Positions 54,382-62,903 of a DNA stretch of 64,000 nucleotides are shown here, piece by piece. Source of the stretch: Paenibacillus sp. R14(2021) (GTDB lineage Bacteria; Bacillota; Bacilli; Paenibacillales; Paenibacillaceae). The stretch covers positions 5,575,001-5,639,000 of the forward strand of contig NZ_CP080269.1 in assembly GCF_019431355.1 (NCBI RefSeq). The letters run 5' to 3'. Each line of letters opens with the position of its first letter. Position 1 is the first letter of the stretch. A model generated the notes under the pieces. It saw only the letters and a list, made by a program, of their open reading frames with translations, was not told the DNA's origin and did no database searches. The position numbers and the translations under genes are program-made.

Positions 54382-54831
54382 CTAACTTTCGAATCGAAGG
54401 GTCGGCTTGCCGGTAGGGCCGGTATGCAGACTGACGGCTTTCATGCCCGCTCGGAAGCACATGTTCATGCTGGAAGTATTGTCGGAAGCGACGGAACAGG
54501 TCAGCTTGCCCATGCGCTTATGCAGCGCTTTAAGCAGGATGCTGCCGAAGCCTTGGCCGCGGAAGTCCGGTGAGACGACGACGAAGCAGGCGCGTTCGCC
54601 GCCTTCATCCCCGAATGCGACTGCGGCAAGCTTGCCGCCTTGAATCGCAACGGCGACGGCTGCGGAGGCATCGCCGGAGCGGCTGCCGCCGGCCAGCTTG
54701 GCAGGGGGCAGCTCCCGCAGCGCGACCAGTCCCGCATGGGTAAGGCGGCTGTCACCATATCGGTACAGAAACCGGGTGATTTTATCTTTGGCAGCCGTCC
54801 AATCAGACGGCGACAGCAGCTTTACCTGCAT
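54382..54831 (-). CDS. GNAT-family N-acetyltransferase
   Basis: A 149-residue acetyltransferase with acetyl-CoA binding motif A in VVVSPDFRGQGFGSILLKAL and motif B in SVASDNTSSMNMCFRAGMKAV. An Ala/Gly-rich linker (SRSGDASAAVAVA) precedes it. The start is taken as the second ATG (54831), since GAGGAG is only 3 bases from the first ATG at 54837. It lies inside the YheC/D operon, 16 bases after the preceding gene, so it may acetylate the substrate or product of those ligases. Confidence 0.88.
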   Translation of the reverse strand: MQVKLLSPSDWTAAKDKITRFLYRYGDSRLTHAGLVALRELPPAKLAGGSRSGDASAAVAVAIQGGKLAAVAFGDEGGERACFVVVSPDFRGQGFGSILLKALHKRMGKLTCSVASDNTSSMNMCFRAGMKAVSLHTGPTGKPTLRFES

Positions 54832-54847
54832 GGACATTCACTCCTCG

Positions 54848-55993
54848 CTAATGACCCTTCATCTTTATCAAATAGCTGCTGTATTGAAATATCCGCTCCA
54901 GCGAGCGCTGGCGAATATCCGGCTCGTCGAACTTCATCGGCTTGGCGTTTGCTTCGAAAAACCAGATGTTTCCATCTTGATCGATGCCGAGATCCAGCGA
55001 CATTTCAGCCAGGCTGCGCCCGGAGCCGCGTTCGATTTGCCGTGCGATGATAAGTGCGGTCGTTCGGGTCTTATTAAGCAGTTTATTAGCTTCGTCTTGG
55101 CCAAATACGCTGACAAGCAGTTTCTCGGGATCTTCAACGCTTCCACCGCGCGGTACATGGGTCGTAATGCTCATCGAACCTGCCAGCCGTGCGCCGATGC
55201 CGGAAATATCCCACTGGCCGCGCCTGTTCTTCTGCACGAGCGTCCGCAGGTCGAAGGACCGTTCGTTCAAGGCGGCCAGCTGAATGCCCTGCTGTGCAAT
55301 GTAACGCTCGCCGCTGCTTTCCTTCTTGATCCGGGTCCAGAGCTTGCCGATCGAGCCGCAGTTGTACGTCGTACTGCCTTTGTTGCCTTGAATCTTGAGC
55401 CGGTAAGGGAGCGGCTTCTCGGGCTGGAGCTGAATCGTCATGATTCCTTTGCCGGCTTTGCCGCTCACCGGCTTGAGGTAGAGAAATTTATGCTGCAGCA
55501 TCATTTTGCCGAGACCGCTCACCGTAAGCATTCGACGCGTTTCCGGAATATAGGGCTTCGTCGTCTTGGACTGGCGGAGCCACTTGAATAAACTCCATTT
55601 ATTAAAGAACTTCGGATTGAAGATCTGCACGCCGGGATGCTTCATGCACGCGGCGATTTTGCGCCTGACTTCCGGCTGCAGCTCATCCTCGCGAAGCGGA
55701 ATGCGGTTGTAGATGAGATCGGGGAACGGGAATTTCCGCTGCACCCAATTTTCCGAGGCGGCCTCGAAGGTGAAGCCGTCCAGCGTCTTGCGGTTAAGCT
55801 TCAGCTTTTTGACCGTTAAGACATAGACAATAAAGCCGCTTTCCCTGCCCGTGGAGATGATATCGGCAAAATTGCTGCGGTTGCCGCGGAACAGCTGGGT
55901 ATCGTCATCGACCGTAAGAATGGCCAGAACCGGCTGTTTGCCCCCGATCTGAGCGGCATCGGCCGCTGTGTCCTCATGAATGACGAGCGCCAT
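54848..55993 (-). CDS. YheC/YheD family ATP-grasp protein (copy 2, short form)
   Basis: A 381-residue paralogue without the N-terminal extra domain. ATP-grasp features are LAILTVDD, YVLTVKKLKLN, PDLIYNRIP, YLKPVSGKAGKGIMTI, QQGIQLAALNERSFDLRTLVQKN, GARLAGSMSITTHVPRGG and WFFEANAKPMKFD. It overlaps the stop of the upstream paralogue (55993..57369) by 1 base, so translation is coupled. Confidence 0.92.
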   Translation of the reverse strand: MALVIHEDTAADAAQIGGKQPVLAILTVDDDTQLFRGNRSNFADIISTGRESGFIVYVLTVKKLKLNRKTLDGFTFEAASENWVQRKFPFPDLIYNRIPLREDELQPEVRRKIAACMKHPGVQIFNPKFFNKWSLFKWLRQSKTTKPYIPETRRMLTVSGLGKMMLQHKFLYLKPVSGKAGKGIMTIQLQPEKPLPYRLKIQGNKGSTTYNCGSIGKLWTRIKKESSGERYIAQQGIQLAALNERSFDLRTLVQKNRRGQWDISGIGARLAGSMSITTHVPRGGSVEDPEKLLVSVFGQDEANKLLNKTRTTALIIARQIERGSGRSLAEMSLDLGIDQDGNIWFFEANAKPMKFDEPDIRQRSLERIFQYSSYLIKMKGH

Positions 55994-57369
55994 CAGTCGT
56001 CGCCTCCCTGCTCCTTGAACTTACTCAGATACAGGCAGTGCTCCAGAATATGCGTCATGGAATCGCGTCCCTGCGCCCGCAGCGAAGGATGGCTGAAGAT
56101 GGAGCGGCCTGGTTTAGCATTAGCCTCGAACATCCAGACTTCCCCGTCTTTATCTATGCCGATATCAAGGCCAAGCTCGCCAAGCGTATGCGGAAAGTTT
56201 CGTTCGATCGCCTGCGAGAGCTTGATCGAGACGGCCTTTGCTTTGGCGAGCATCTCATCCGCTTTGTCGCCGAAGGTCCGGCTGAGCGCCTGTTCTGGCG
56301 TCAGCAGCGAACCGCCGTTCTTGATATGCGTCGTTACGCTGCCGCGTCCCGCTTTCTTTGCACCGATGCCGACCGGCACCCATTGATTGCTTCCGTTCTT
56401 GTGCATATGAAAGCGGAAGTCGATGGGACATCCATCGATTTCGATCAAGCGTACGCCCTGCTGGCTGACATAGCGCCCCAAACCGTTGCCGTGGCGCGTC
56501 TCCAGCATGCGCATTAGGCTGTTGAAATTCGTGAAGCGCAGCAATACGTTTGTGTTCCCGCGTCGGTATCTGGCGAAATAACCGCGTTTTGGATGGTACG
56601 TCAGGCGATAGATGCCGATGCCGAGGCTGCCGGCCGTCGGCTTGTAATAGATGAATTGATGCTTCTCCAGCATTTCCTTGATTTTCTCCGGCCGCGGATT
56701 GTTGACGGATTCCGGTAGATGCTCCAGCGCCTCGATGTCTTGATCCAGCAGTTTGTAAACATCGGATTTGTTGAAGAAGCTCCAGTTGAAGAACGGAACG
56801 CCCTTACGGATGAACCGCTCCCGCATGCCGATAATCGAAGACGTTGTCTCCGCGTAGCGGCTCGGCAGGCGATTGTAGACGACATCGGGAAGCGGGACGA
56901 CCTTGCGATACCAGCTGCCTGCGCTATTGATGAAATAACCGTTGATCGTCTCTTTCGTCCAGTTCACATCCCGGGGCGTAAAGGCGAACATGTAGGCTTT
57001 GCGCTCCCCCATGCGGATGAGCTGGCGGATATAGCCGGAACGGGAACCGAAGGGCGAGTCGGTCTTGCTGCTGCCGTCCGTTAGAATGCCGATGAGCGGT
57101 CCGAGCTGGACTTCGTTATCCGATCCTTGCACAAACGAAATGCTGCCTGCTTTCGGAATCCGAATGGATTGGCGAATGCCAGCGGAGAGGTAGAGGTGAT
57201 GGCCCTGCCGATCGATGGGCTTCACGGCGGCGGTGATCGTTTCTTGACCAAATTTCAGCTGCAGCGTCTTCTTGCCGGACAGCTTAAGGGAACGAAGGAG
57301 TGAGCCCGACAGATGGACGATGCGTTCACTTGAGGGTGAGAAGTGTACATGACAAGATGTCAAACTCAT
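55993..57369 (-). CDS. YheC/YheD family ATP-grasp protein (copy 3, long form)
   Basis: A 458-residue paralogue with an extra N-terminal beta-rich domain (about 1-95, including LKLSGKKTLQLKFGQETITAAV) before the ATP-grasp part. The core has LGPLIGILTDGS, FTPRDVNWTKETING, YKPTAGSLGIGI, QQGVRLIEIDGCPIDFRFHMHKN, GAKKAGRGSVTTHIKNGG and WMFEANAKPGRSIF. Its ATG overlaps the stop of copy 4 (4-base ATGA-type overlap) and its own stop overlaps copy 2. Confidence 0.92.
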   Translation of the reverse strand: MSLTSCHVHFSPSSERIVHLSGSLLRSLKLSGKKTLQLKFGQETITAAVKPIDRQGHHLYLSAGIRQSIRIPKAGSISFVQGSDNEVQLGPLIGILTDGSSKTDSPFGSRSGYIRQLIRMGERKAYMFAFTPRDVNWTKETINGYFINSAGSWYRKVVPLPDVVYNRLPSRYAETTSSIIGMRERFIRKGVPFFNWSFFNKSDVYKLLDQDIEALEHLPESVNNPRPEKIKEMLEKHQFIYYKPTAGSLGIGIYRLTYHPKRGYFARYRRGNTNVLLRFTNFNSLMRMLETRHGNGLGRYVSQQGVRLIEIDGCPIDFRFHMHKNGSNQWVPVGIGAKKAGRGSVTTHIKNGGSLLTPEQALSRTFGDKADEMLAKAKAVSIKLSQAIERNFPHTLGELGLDIGIDKDGEVWMFEANAKPGRSIFSHPSLRAQGRDSMTHILEHCLYLSKFKEQGGDD

Positions 57370-58550
57370 GGATGAACCTCCTGGATGTATCTCCTTTGAA
57401 TTCGGTTGAATGGGAAAATCGGCTGCCCGCGCAACGCCAGCAGCAGCGCATAATCGAGCGGGCGGGCAGCGGCTGTATGCGCTAGCTGCTCGTTGCAGCG
57501 GAACGACTGACGACCGGGCTTCGCGTTTGCTTCCAGCAGCCAGATCCGGCCGCGGGGTTCAATGCCGAAATCAATGCCGAGTTCAGCCAACCGGCCGAAA
57601 TGATGCTCTAAACAAATAGCGGAACGCTCGCTGATGAGGCGAATCCGTTCCAGCAGCTTCTCCGCGGCTGCTTCGCCGAAACGTGCTTCCAGTGCTTCCA
57701 TGGCTGGGATGGCGGTGCCGCCGCCGTGCAAATTGGCCGTAATACTGCCTGGCTCGCCGCGGCGGACAGCTGCGCCGGTATACGTCCATAGTCCGCGCCG
57801 GTTCTTCTGAATGAGCGCCCGCACGTCGAAGGATCTCCCCTCGTCGTCAATCAGCTTCAGGCAAGGCTGCACGATATAAGGCGCATCGGATGTGAAGGTG
57901 CGCAGCCACCGGCAGAGTGCGGCCCAATCCGGAGCGCGATACGACAGCTTCTGATTGCGCCGGTCTCTGCCGTCGATCTGCCAGCCGTCGCCGGTTTTCA
58001 GCAAGCGAAGCGCTCCCTTACCGTGCATGCCGGCGGAGGGCTTCAGAAACAATCCTTCGGGGTGCTGCCGCAGCAGCTTCGAGAGCTGATCGGGACCTTC
58101 GTACAGCCAAGTCGCGGGCAGCCACCTGTGGAGCGACGATTCGTTACGAAGCGCTCTGTACACATGCAGCTTGCCGGGAAGCGAGCCGTTCAGCAGCAGA
58201 TATCGCTTGCGCTGCTTGAGCCGCTGCAGCGCTTCGCCGACGTGCCGAGACTGTTCGGCGGATACAGGCAGACAGCGGTCGTAGACAAGATCCGGGAGGG
58301 GATAGCTGCCAAGCCGCCATTCACCGTCCTCCAGCCGGTATCCGCTCAATGCGCGTTCAGAGGCGGTGGCGATGCGGGAGGCGCAAAACAAATACACGAA
58401 TAAGCCGATCGTCTCTCCGTAAGCGGATAATCGGCGGCAAAACTCATCTTCCGGCATGAGGAGGGGGAGCTGGCTGCTTCCGTCTTCATGATTCGCCGGC
58501 CGTTCGCTGATCATAATGCCGAGGATACCGGATTGTGCGTGTTCAGCCAT
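57366..58550 (-). CDS. YheC/YheD family ATP-grasp protein (copy 4, short form)
   Basis: A 394-residue paralogue lacking the N-terminal domain. Features are GILGIMISERP, PDLVYDRCLPVS, LFLKPSAGMHGKGALRL, VQPCLKLIDDEGRSFDVRALIQKN, GAAVRRGEPGSITANLHGGG and WLLEANAKPGRQ. The start is an ATG at 58550 with AAAGGAG upstream; a GTG one codon earlier is also possible. Its stop overlaps the ATG of copy 3. Confidence 0.92.
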   Translation of the reverse strand: MAEHAQSGILGIMISERPANHEDGSSQLPLLMPEDEFCRRLSAYGETIGLFVYLFCASRIATASERALSGYRLEDGEWRLGSYPLPDLVYDRCLPVSAEQSRHVGEALQRLKQRKRYLLLNGSLPGKLHVYRALRNESSLHRWLPATWLYEGPDQLSKLLRQHPEGLFLKPSAGMHGKGALRLLKTGDGWQIDGRDRRNQKLSYRAPDWAALCRWLRTFTSDAPYIVQPCLKLIDDEGRSFDVRALIQKNRRGLWTYTGAAVRRGEPGSITANLHGGGTAIPAMEALEARFGEAAAEKLLERIRLISERSAICLEHHFGRLAELGIDFGIEPRGRIWLLEANAKPGRQSFRCNEQLAHTAAARPLDYALLLALRGQPIFPFNRIQRRYIQEVHP

Positions 58551-58570
58551 CACCGTTTTCTCCTTTAGCG

Positions 58571-59938
58571 TTAAAATTCGGCTAAATGCCGAGCATAGCG
58601 AATCATGTTGCGGACGGACGGTCGGATTTTGCCATCTTGTAACGGTGTATTATCGTTCTTGGACGGTTTGGAATTTACTTCTAATAACCAGACGCGGCCA
58701 TGCGTATCCAGCGCCAAATCAATGCCCAGCTCGCCAAAATGAGCGGGAATAAACGTATCGATGCCTTGAGCGATGTCGAGCGCGGCGCGCTGCAGCTTAC
58801 CTGGGGCGTCATGGCTGTTCGCGCCGGTGAGATTCGACTTGCCTACGGCTTCGCGAACAGTGCTGAGCGTCCCGCCGCGAGCTAAGTTGGAGACGAAATG
58901 GTGGCTGCCGGCCGTACGCGCGACGATGGAGGTCAAGACCCATTTGCCGGTTTCGTTCTTCTGCACCAGCGCCCTGAAGTCGACGGGCCGGCCAACAATG
59001 TCGATGAGCTGCAGCCCTTGCTGAATTTGGTAGCGAACGGTTTTCATCTTGCCGGAAATCGCGCCGTACAGCTTCAGCATGCTGCTGAAATGCTGCCTTC
59101 GCGTGCCGCCGACAGTCGCGTACTGCGCGGAATAGGAATCGCTGTCATGCCGCGTGATCCGGATGATGCCTTTGCCAAGACTTCCGCGGACGGGCTTCAG
59201 GAAGACCGTGTGGTATTTATTGCACATATTCTTCAGCATCGGGAAGCTCCGCAGCACATGCGACTCCGGCAAATACCTCACCAGCGAAGGGTCCTTCGCC
59301 AGTGCTTCGAACACTTCCGCTTTATCGAGAAACTTCTCGTTGAAGACGGCGCTTTTATACTGTACCTTCACTTCGTGGATGTACTGCTGCACATTCGGGC
59401 GATTCTCCAGTTTACGCGAAGTCAGCCGATTGTTGACGACATCCGGGGAGGGAACGGGAATTTTACGCCAGCCTTCCGCGTATACCCAGCCTTCGATAAC
59501 ATTGTGATTGCCCTTCAGATGCTCGGGCGTGAAGAAGTAGACATGCGCGCCTTGCGCTGCGCAGGCGTCCACGAGCTCTTTGCAAAACATCGTAATCGAG
59601 CCGAACGGGCGGTCGCGCTGTTCGGGATCATCCCGGCTGATCAGCACGCCAATCAGCGGTCCGAGCGACAGGGTGGCCGATTCGGACCGGTAACGAATCC
59701 GAAGACTTGTGCTTGCGAGAAGTCCCATTTTTCTGGCTAAGCTCTGTCCGATGCGCATGCCGTCAAACCGTTCAACCGGAACGACCTTCACGTATTGGCG
59801 CAGCGCCCCGAATTTAAGCGTCACCGGCTGGCCTTGCGGGATCTTCCATTGTCTCAAGTAAGCGTCACCGAGCATGATAGCATCATCCGGCAGGATGCCC
59901 GGGCTGATCACTTGAACGGCGACTTTCGATTTCAGCAT
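58571..59938 (-). CDS. YheC/YheD family ATP-grasp protein (copy 5, long form)
   Basis: A 455-residue paralogue and the first gene of the operon. It has an N-terminal beta-rich domain (about 1-95, LRQWKIPQGQPVTLKFGALRQYV), then ATP-grasp: LGPLIGVLISRDD, FFTPEHLKG, PDVVNNRLTSRK, FLKPVRGSLGKGI, QQGLQLIDIVGRPVDFRALVQKN and WLLEVNSKPSKND. The ATG at 59938 is chosen because AAGGAG lies 8 bases upstream. A sigma-K-like motif is about 80 bases further upstream. Confidence 0.92.
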   Translation of the reverse strand: MLKSKVAVQVISPGILPDDAIMLGDAYLRQWKIPQGQPVTLKFGALRQYVKVVPVERFDGMRIGQSLARKMGLLASTSLRIRYRSESATLSLGPLIGVLISRDDPEQRDRPFGSITMFCKELVDACAAQGAHVYFFTPEHLKGNHNVIEGWVYAEGWRKIPVPSPDVVNNRLTSRKLENRPNVQQYIHEVKVQYKSAVFNEKFLDKAEVFEALAKDPSLVRYLPESHVLRSFPMLKNMCNKYHTVFLKPVRGSLGKGIIRITRHDSDSYSAQYATVGGTRRQHFSSMLKLYGAISGKMKTVRYQIQQGLQLIDIVGRPVDFRALVQKNETGKWVLTSIVARTAGSHHFVSNLARGGTLSTVREAVGKSNLTGANSHDAPGKLQRAALDIAQGIDTFIPAHFGELGIDLALDTHGRVWLLEVNSKPSKNDNTPLQDGKIRPSVRNMIRYARHLAEF

Positions 59939-60014
59939 CGACGGATCTCCTTCCAAACTGGAGGATGATGACGTGTTGGCTAGGGGTCCATAGGAATTTC
60001 ACACGAATTAGTTC

Positions 60015-60042
60015 ATCATATGAGGACATCTATCCCTTGGTG
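60015..60042 (-). promoter_or_regulatory. possible sigma-K promoter of the YheC/D operon
   Basis: On the minus strand CACC (60042-60039), 16 bases, then CATATGAT (60022-60015). Sigma-K promoters resemble MACM-N16/17-CATANNNT. The position, about 80 bases ahead of the first gene, and the spore-linked family support it. Confidence 0.45.
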
Positions 60043-60130
60043 ATTAGCGGACAGAGCCCCTTTTGATGAAAAAAACGCTTTCCTGCTTAAGTTGGGCGCG
60101 CTAAGAAAGCATGCTTGGAGGGCGGCTTTC

Positions 60131-60139
60131 TGCTAGAAT
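60131..60139 (+). promoter_or_regulatory. extended -10 promoter of ytoI
   Basis: TGCTAGAAT gives an extended -10 (TAGAAT at 60134-60139) 50 bases upstream of ytoI, with no good -35. Confidence 0.4.
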
Positions 60140-60188
60140 AGAACAAGAATGAGGCAAGCATGCGAATGAGGACAAGGGGGGAACCGCC

Positions 60189-61535
60189 ATGGCATCCGAA
60201 GGAAAAGGACTTGAAGCGCAAACGAAACACGAGCGTCTGATGGCGTACATTCAGCAGCTCGAGATCGGGACGAAGCTGTCCGTCCGCACCATGGCGGAGG
60301 AGCTGGAAGTGAGCGAAGGCACGGCATACAAAGCGATCAAGGAAGCGGAGTCGACCGGTCTTGTCAGCACGAAGGAGCGCATCGGCACGGTCCGGATTCA
60401 GCGGCGAAACCGGGAATCGCTTGACCGGCTGACGTTCGGCGAGGTGGTCGACATCGTGCAGGGCGAGCTGTTCGGAGGGGCGGCTGGCCTTGAGAAGACA
60501 CTGCACAAGTTCGTTATCGGCGCGATGGAGCTGGACGCGATGGTCCGTTATATCGATGCGGGGAGCCTGCTCATCGTTGGTAATAGGCAGGGCGCGCACC
60601 GCTGCGCGTTGGAGCAGGGAGCAGGCGTTCTGATTACCGGGGGATTCGGAACCAGCGAGGACATCAAACACTTGGCGGACGAGCTCGGGCTGCCCATTAT
60701 CTCCTCCAAGCATGATACGTACACCGTCGCGTCCATGATCAACCGCGCGATGTTCGACCGCCTGATTCGGCAGAAAATCATGCTCGTCGAGGATATCGTC
60801 ACCTACAGCCGGCCCGTAGAGACGATGCGGCTCGGCGAGACGAAAGGCAATTACGTGCAGCTGGCCGCCAGGGTAGGCGGGACGCGGTTCCCGGTGCTGG
60901 ACGAGCGCGGGCGCGTCGTCGGCATGATGACGGCGAAGGACGCCGAAGGCGCCGCGGATTCGCAGCTTGTCGATAAGCTGATGACGCGAAGCCCGATTAC
61001 GGCAGCGCCTAATATTCCGATTGCATCCGCCGCGCATACGATGGCCGCAGAAGGCATCGATTTGCTGCCCATCGTCGATAAGAACCGGAAGCTGCTTGCG
61101 GCGGTCAGCCGAAGCGAAGCGCTGGAAGCAATGCGTTATGCCGGCAAACAGAAGGAATCCGGGGAGACGTTCGACGATTTGATCAGCGCGGGCTTTGCGA
61201 AGAAGGATGCAGGGTATGGCGAGAGTTTTCTGTACGAAGGAAGGATAACGCCGCAGATGTCGGGGACATTCGGCACGATATCCGAAGGGGTGCTCATCAC
61301 CTTGATGACGCAGGCGGCCAGGGGATTGATCCGGGAGCTTGGGAAGCGGGATTATGTCATCGAAAGCATGACGACCTATTTCGTACGCCCGATTCAGCTG
61401 GAGAGCGAGGTTGTCATTATGCCGAGCCTATTGGAAATGAGCCGCAAGAGCGCCAAGCTCGAAATCGAACTGAAGGACCCTGGCGGCACGGCAGCCAAGG
61501 CGCTGCTTACGGCGCAGCTGATTGATCCGTATTAA
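60189..61535 (+). CDS. ytoI: DRTGG/CBS/hotdog multidomain regulator YtoI
   Basis: A 448-residue protein: an N-terminal winged helix (about 10-75, LSVRTMAEELEVSEGTAYKAIKEAESTGLV), a DRTGG domain (about 85-195), a CBS pair (about 200-315) and a C-terminal hotdog-fold domain (about 335-440, RITPQMSGTFGTISEGVLITLMTQAARG). This set is the YtoI type. CBS and DRTGG domains usually bind adenine nucleotides such as c-di-AMP or AMP, so it is likely a ligand-sensing regulator, but the target is unknown. It ends in convergent overlap (4 bases) with ytpI. Confidence 0.93.
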   Translation: MASEGKGLEAQTKHERLMAYIQQLEIGTKLSVRTMAEELEVSEGTAYKAIKEAESTGLVSTKERIGTVRIQRRNRESLDRLTFGEVVDIVQGELFGGAAGLEKTLHKFVIGAMELDAMVRYIDAGSLLIVGNRQGAHRCALEQGAGVLITGGFGTSEDIKHLADELGLPIISSKHDTYTVASMINRAMFDRLIRQKIMLVEDIVTYSRPVETMRLGETKGNYVQLAARVGGTRFPVLDERGRVVGMMTAKDAEGAADSQLVDKLMTRSPITAAPNIPIASAAHTMAAEGIDLLPIVDKNRKLLAAVSRSEALEAMRYAGKQKESGETFDDLISAGFAKKDAGYGESFLYEGRITPQMSGTFGTISEGVLITLMTQAARGLIRELGKRDYVIESMTTYFVRPIQLESEVVIMPSLLEMSRKSAKLEIELKDPGGTAAKALLTAQLIDPY

Positions 61536-61828
61536 CCTCTCATCGAGCGGTAAATGCTGTGGTTGCGAAGACCGGCGAACAGGTTGAACAAGCCGATGAC
61601 GATAATGAGCGCGCCGATGATTACTTTGACCGTGGATCCGGTGTAGGCGAGCATCATGAACAAGGCGATGAAAATCAGCATGACGCCCATGCTCATGTTC
61701 ATGCGCGCACCCAGAATGCCGCGTCTGCGGTTGTCCGACGTGCGGCGGGATTGGAAGCTGAAATAAACCGACAGCAGCGAAGTGAAGCAAATGATAATGA
61801 CGATAGCCCAGTGCAAAGCGTTAACCAT
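61532..61828 (-). CDS. ytpI: YtpI-like membrane protein
   Basis: A 98-residue protein with three hydrophobic helices (about 5-22, 45-64, 67-86) and the ending RNHSIYRSMRG. Size, helix layout and position beside ytoI match YtpI of Bacillus, whose function is unknown. Its last 4 bases overlap the end of ytoI, which is convergent. Confidence 0.87.
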   Translation of the reverse strand: MVNALHWAIVIIICFTSLLSVYFSFQSRRTSDNRRRGILGARMNMSMGVMLIFIALFMMLAYTGSTVKVIIGALIIVIGLFNLFAGLRNHSIYRSMRG

Positions 61829-61919
61829 GACGTACGTGCAGCTCCTTTAAGCGACAAGCTTCAAATTTTGCCTTATTGTACCACGAATCGGGGCTGTAAG
61901 CGAAATGGAAGGGGCTCCG

Positions 61920-62432
61920 TCAATTAGTCTGCCTTACATGGGGCGTGGCAACAAACCACACCTGAAGCACGTTATCCACAACCAGCATCGTATGAATTTC
62001 CACGGTATACTCCTTATTGCCCTCAACGGTATAAATTTTACGATCCAGCAGCAATCTGGCAAGCTCGGCGTTTGAATTGATTTTATAAATGCTCGTGCCG
62101 AGAAACACGGAGAGATCCTTCTTGAGCTGCGTCTTCAGCAGCAGTTTGGTCTGTTCGTCCAGGATGTTCACGCTGCTGCTTTCGCTCTTATCCAGCATGA
62201 TCGGCAAAATGCTCTTCACGACCGTGTGCTGGTTCTTGAACTGATTCAGCTTCTCGATCCGGTCCTCGTAATCAATCAATTTATCCTCCAGCTCTGTATT
62301 GGTGTTGCGCAGCGCATCGAAATTCATGAAGAAGACGGCATGGTAGGCCATCGCGCCGAGAATGCTCCCAAGCACCAAGAAGGCGACGGCCTGCGTGAAC
62401 CGGGCATAGCGCTCAAAAGGAGGTACGCGCAT
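61920..62432 (-). CDS. ytrI: sporulation membrane protein YtrI
   Basis: A 170-residue protein with one N-terminal transmembrane helix (about 12-36), a coiled-coil-like segment (LRNTNTELEDKLIDYEDRIEKLNQFKNQ), and an extracytoplasmic domain. The order ytrH-ytrI and the layout match Bacillus, where YtrI is needed for efficient sporulation. It starts 3 bases after the ytrH stop, with a purine-rich site inside the end of ytrH, so the two form an operon. Confidence 0.9.
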   Translation of the reverse strand: MRVPPFERYARFTQAVAFLVLGSILGAMAYHAVFFMNFDALRNTNTELEDKLIDYEDRIEKLNQFKNQHTVVKSILPIMLDKSESSSVNILDEQTKLLLKTQLKKDLSVFLGTSIYKINSNAELARLLLDRKIYTVEGNKEYTVEIHTMLVVDNVLQVWFVATPHVRQTN

Positions 62433-62435
62433 GGG

Positions 62436-62762
62436 CTAGACCGCCCCTCTGCACAGCCAGCGAATAAGCTCCGTTCCCATATGCGCCCCGAGGAATGCGC
62501 AGAGAATATAGGCGATTTGCACCACGACAAGCGATAAATGACCTTCCATCATATTGCTCTCAATGGCTCGCATGGGATCGATCGTACCGCCGACCGCCGC
62601 GACGAGCGCCCATATTTTTAATCGCAATGCGGTATCCACCATAACCGCTGCGGGCGCAGTCAGCACGAAGACGGCCCCCATGCCGGCCAGCATGGAGCCG
62701 CCGAATACGACGCCGAAGGCAATGAAGAAATCGATGGTTGCTTTAGACAAGAAGGATTCCAT
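62436..62762 (-). CDS. ytrH: sporulation membrane protein YtrH
   Basis: A 108-residue protein with three hydrophobic helices (FFIAFGVVFGGSMLAGMGAVF, the central stretch, and VVVQIAYILCAFLGAHMG). The pattern and place between ytrI and dnaE match YtrH, a sigma-E-dependent sporulation protein in Bacillus. The ATG at 62762 follows AGGGAG; an upstream extension lacks a site. A clear sigma-E-like promoter precedes it. Confidence 0.92.
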   Translation of the reverse strand: MESFLSKATIDFFIAFGVVFGGSMLAGMGAVFVLTAPAAVMVDTALRLKIWALVAAVGGTIDPMRAIESNMMEGHLSLVVVQIAYILCAFLGAHMGTELIRWLCRGAV

Positions 62763-62826
62763 GATTGCTTGCTCCCTTCGCTTGTTTAGGGAGGAATCGA
62801 GCCCATGCTCGTCCGCCCCATAATCC

Positions 62827-62856
62827 ATTCTATGGGCGGGCAGGGCGGCAATATGA
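62827..62856 (-). promoter_or_regulatory. sigma-E promoter of ytrHI
   Basis: On the minus strand TCATATT (62856-62850), 15 bases, then CATAGAAT (62834-62827). The -35 matches KMATATT fully and the -10 matches CATACAAT in 7 of 8 positions. It is the best sigma-E match in this window and agrees with the known control of ytrH. Confidence 0.85.
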
Positions 62857-62903
62857 TAAAATGATAGAAATGATGCGCGTTACGATAGAAAGAAGGAATA
62901 GCG

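Noticed and set aside
54236..54460. Open frame running through the 67-bp repeats on the minus strand
   Set aside because: Its coding sense comes from the duplicated repeat and it overlaps the GNAT gene in another frame.
60023..60100. Sigma-E promoter for the YheC/D operon
   Set aside because: A TCATATG -35-like element is present nearby, but nothing resembling CATACAAT follows at 14-15 bases.
60087..61037. 316-codon frame antisense to ytoI
   Set aside because: It has no binding site or family motif and ytoI is certain.
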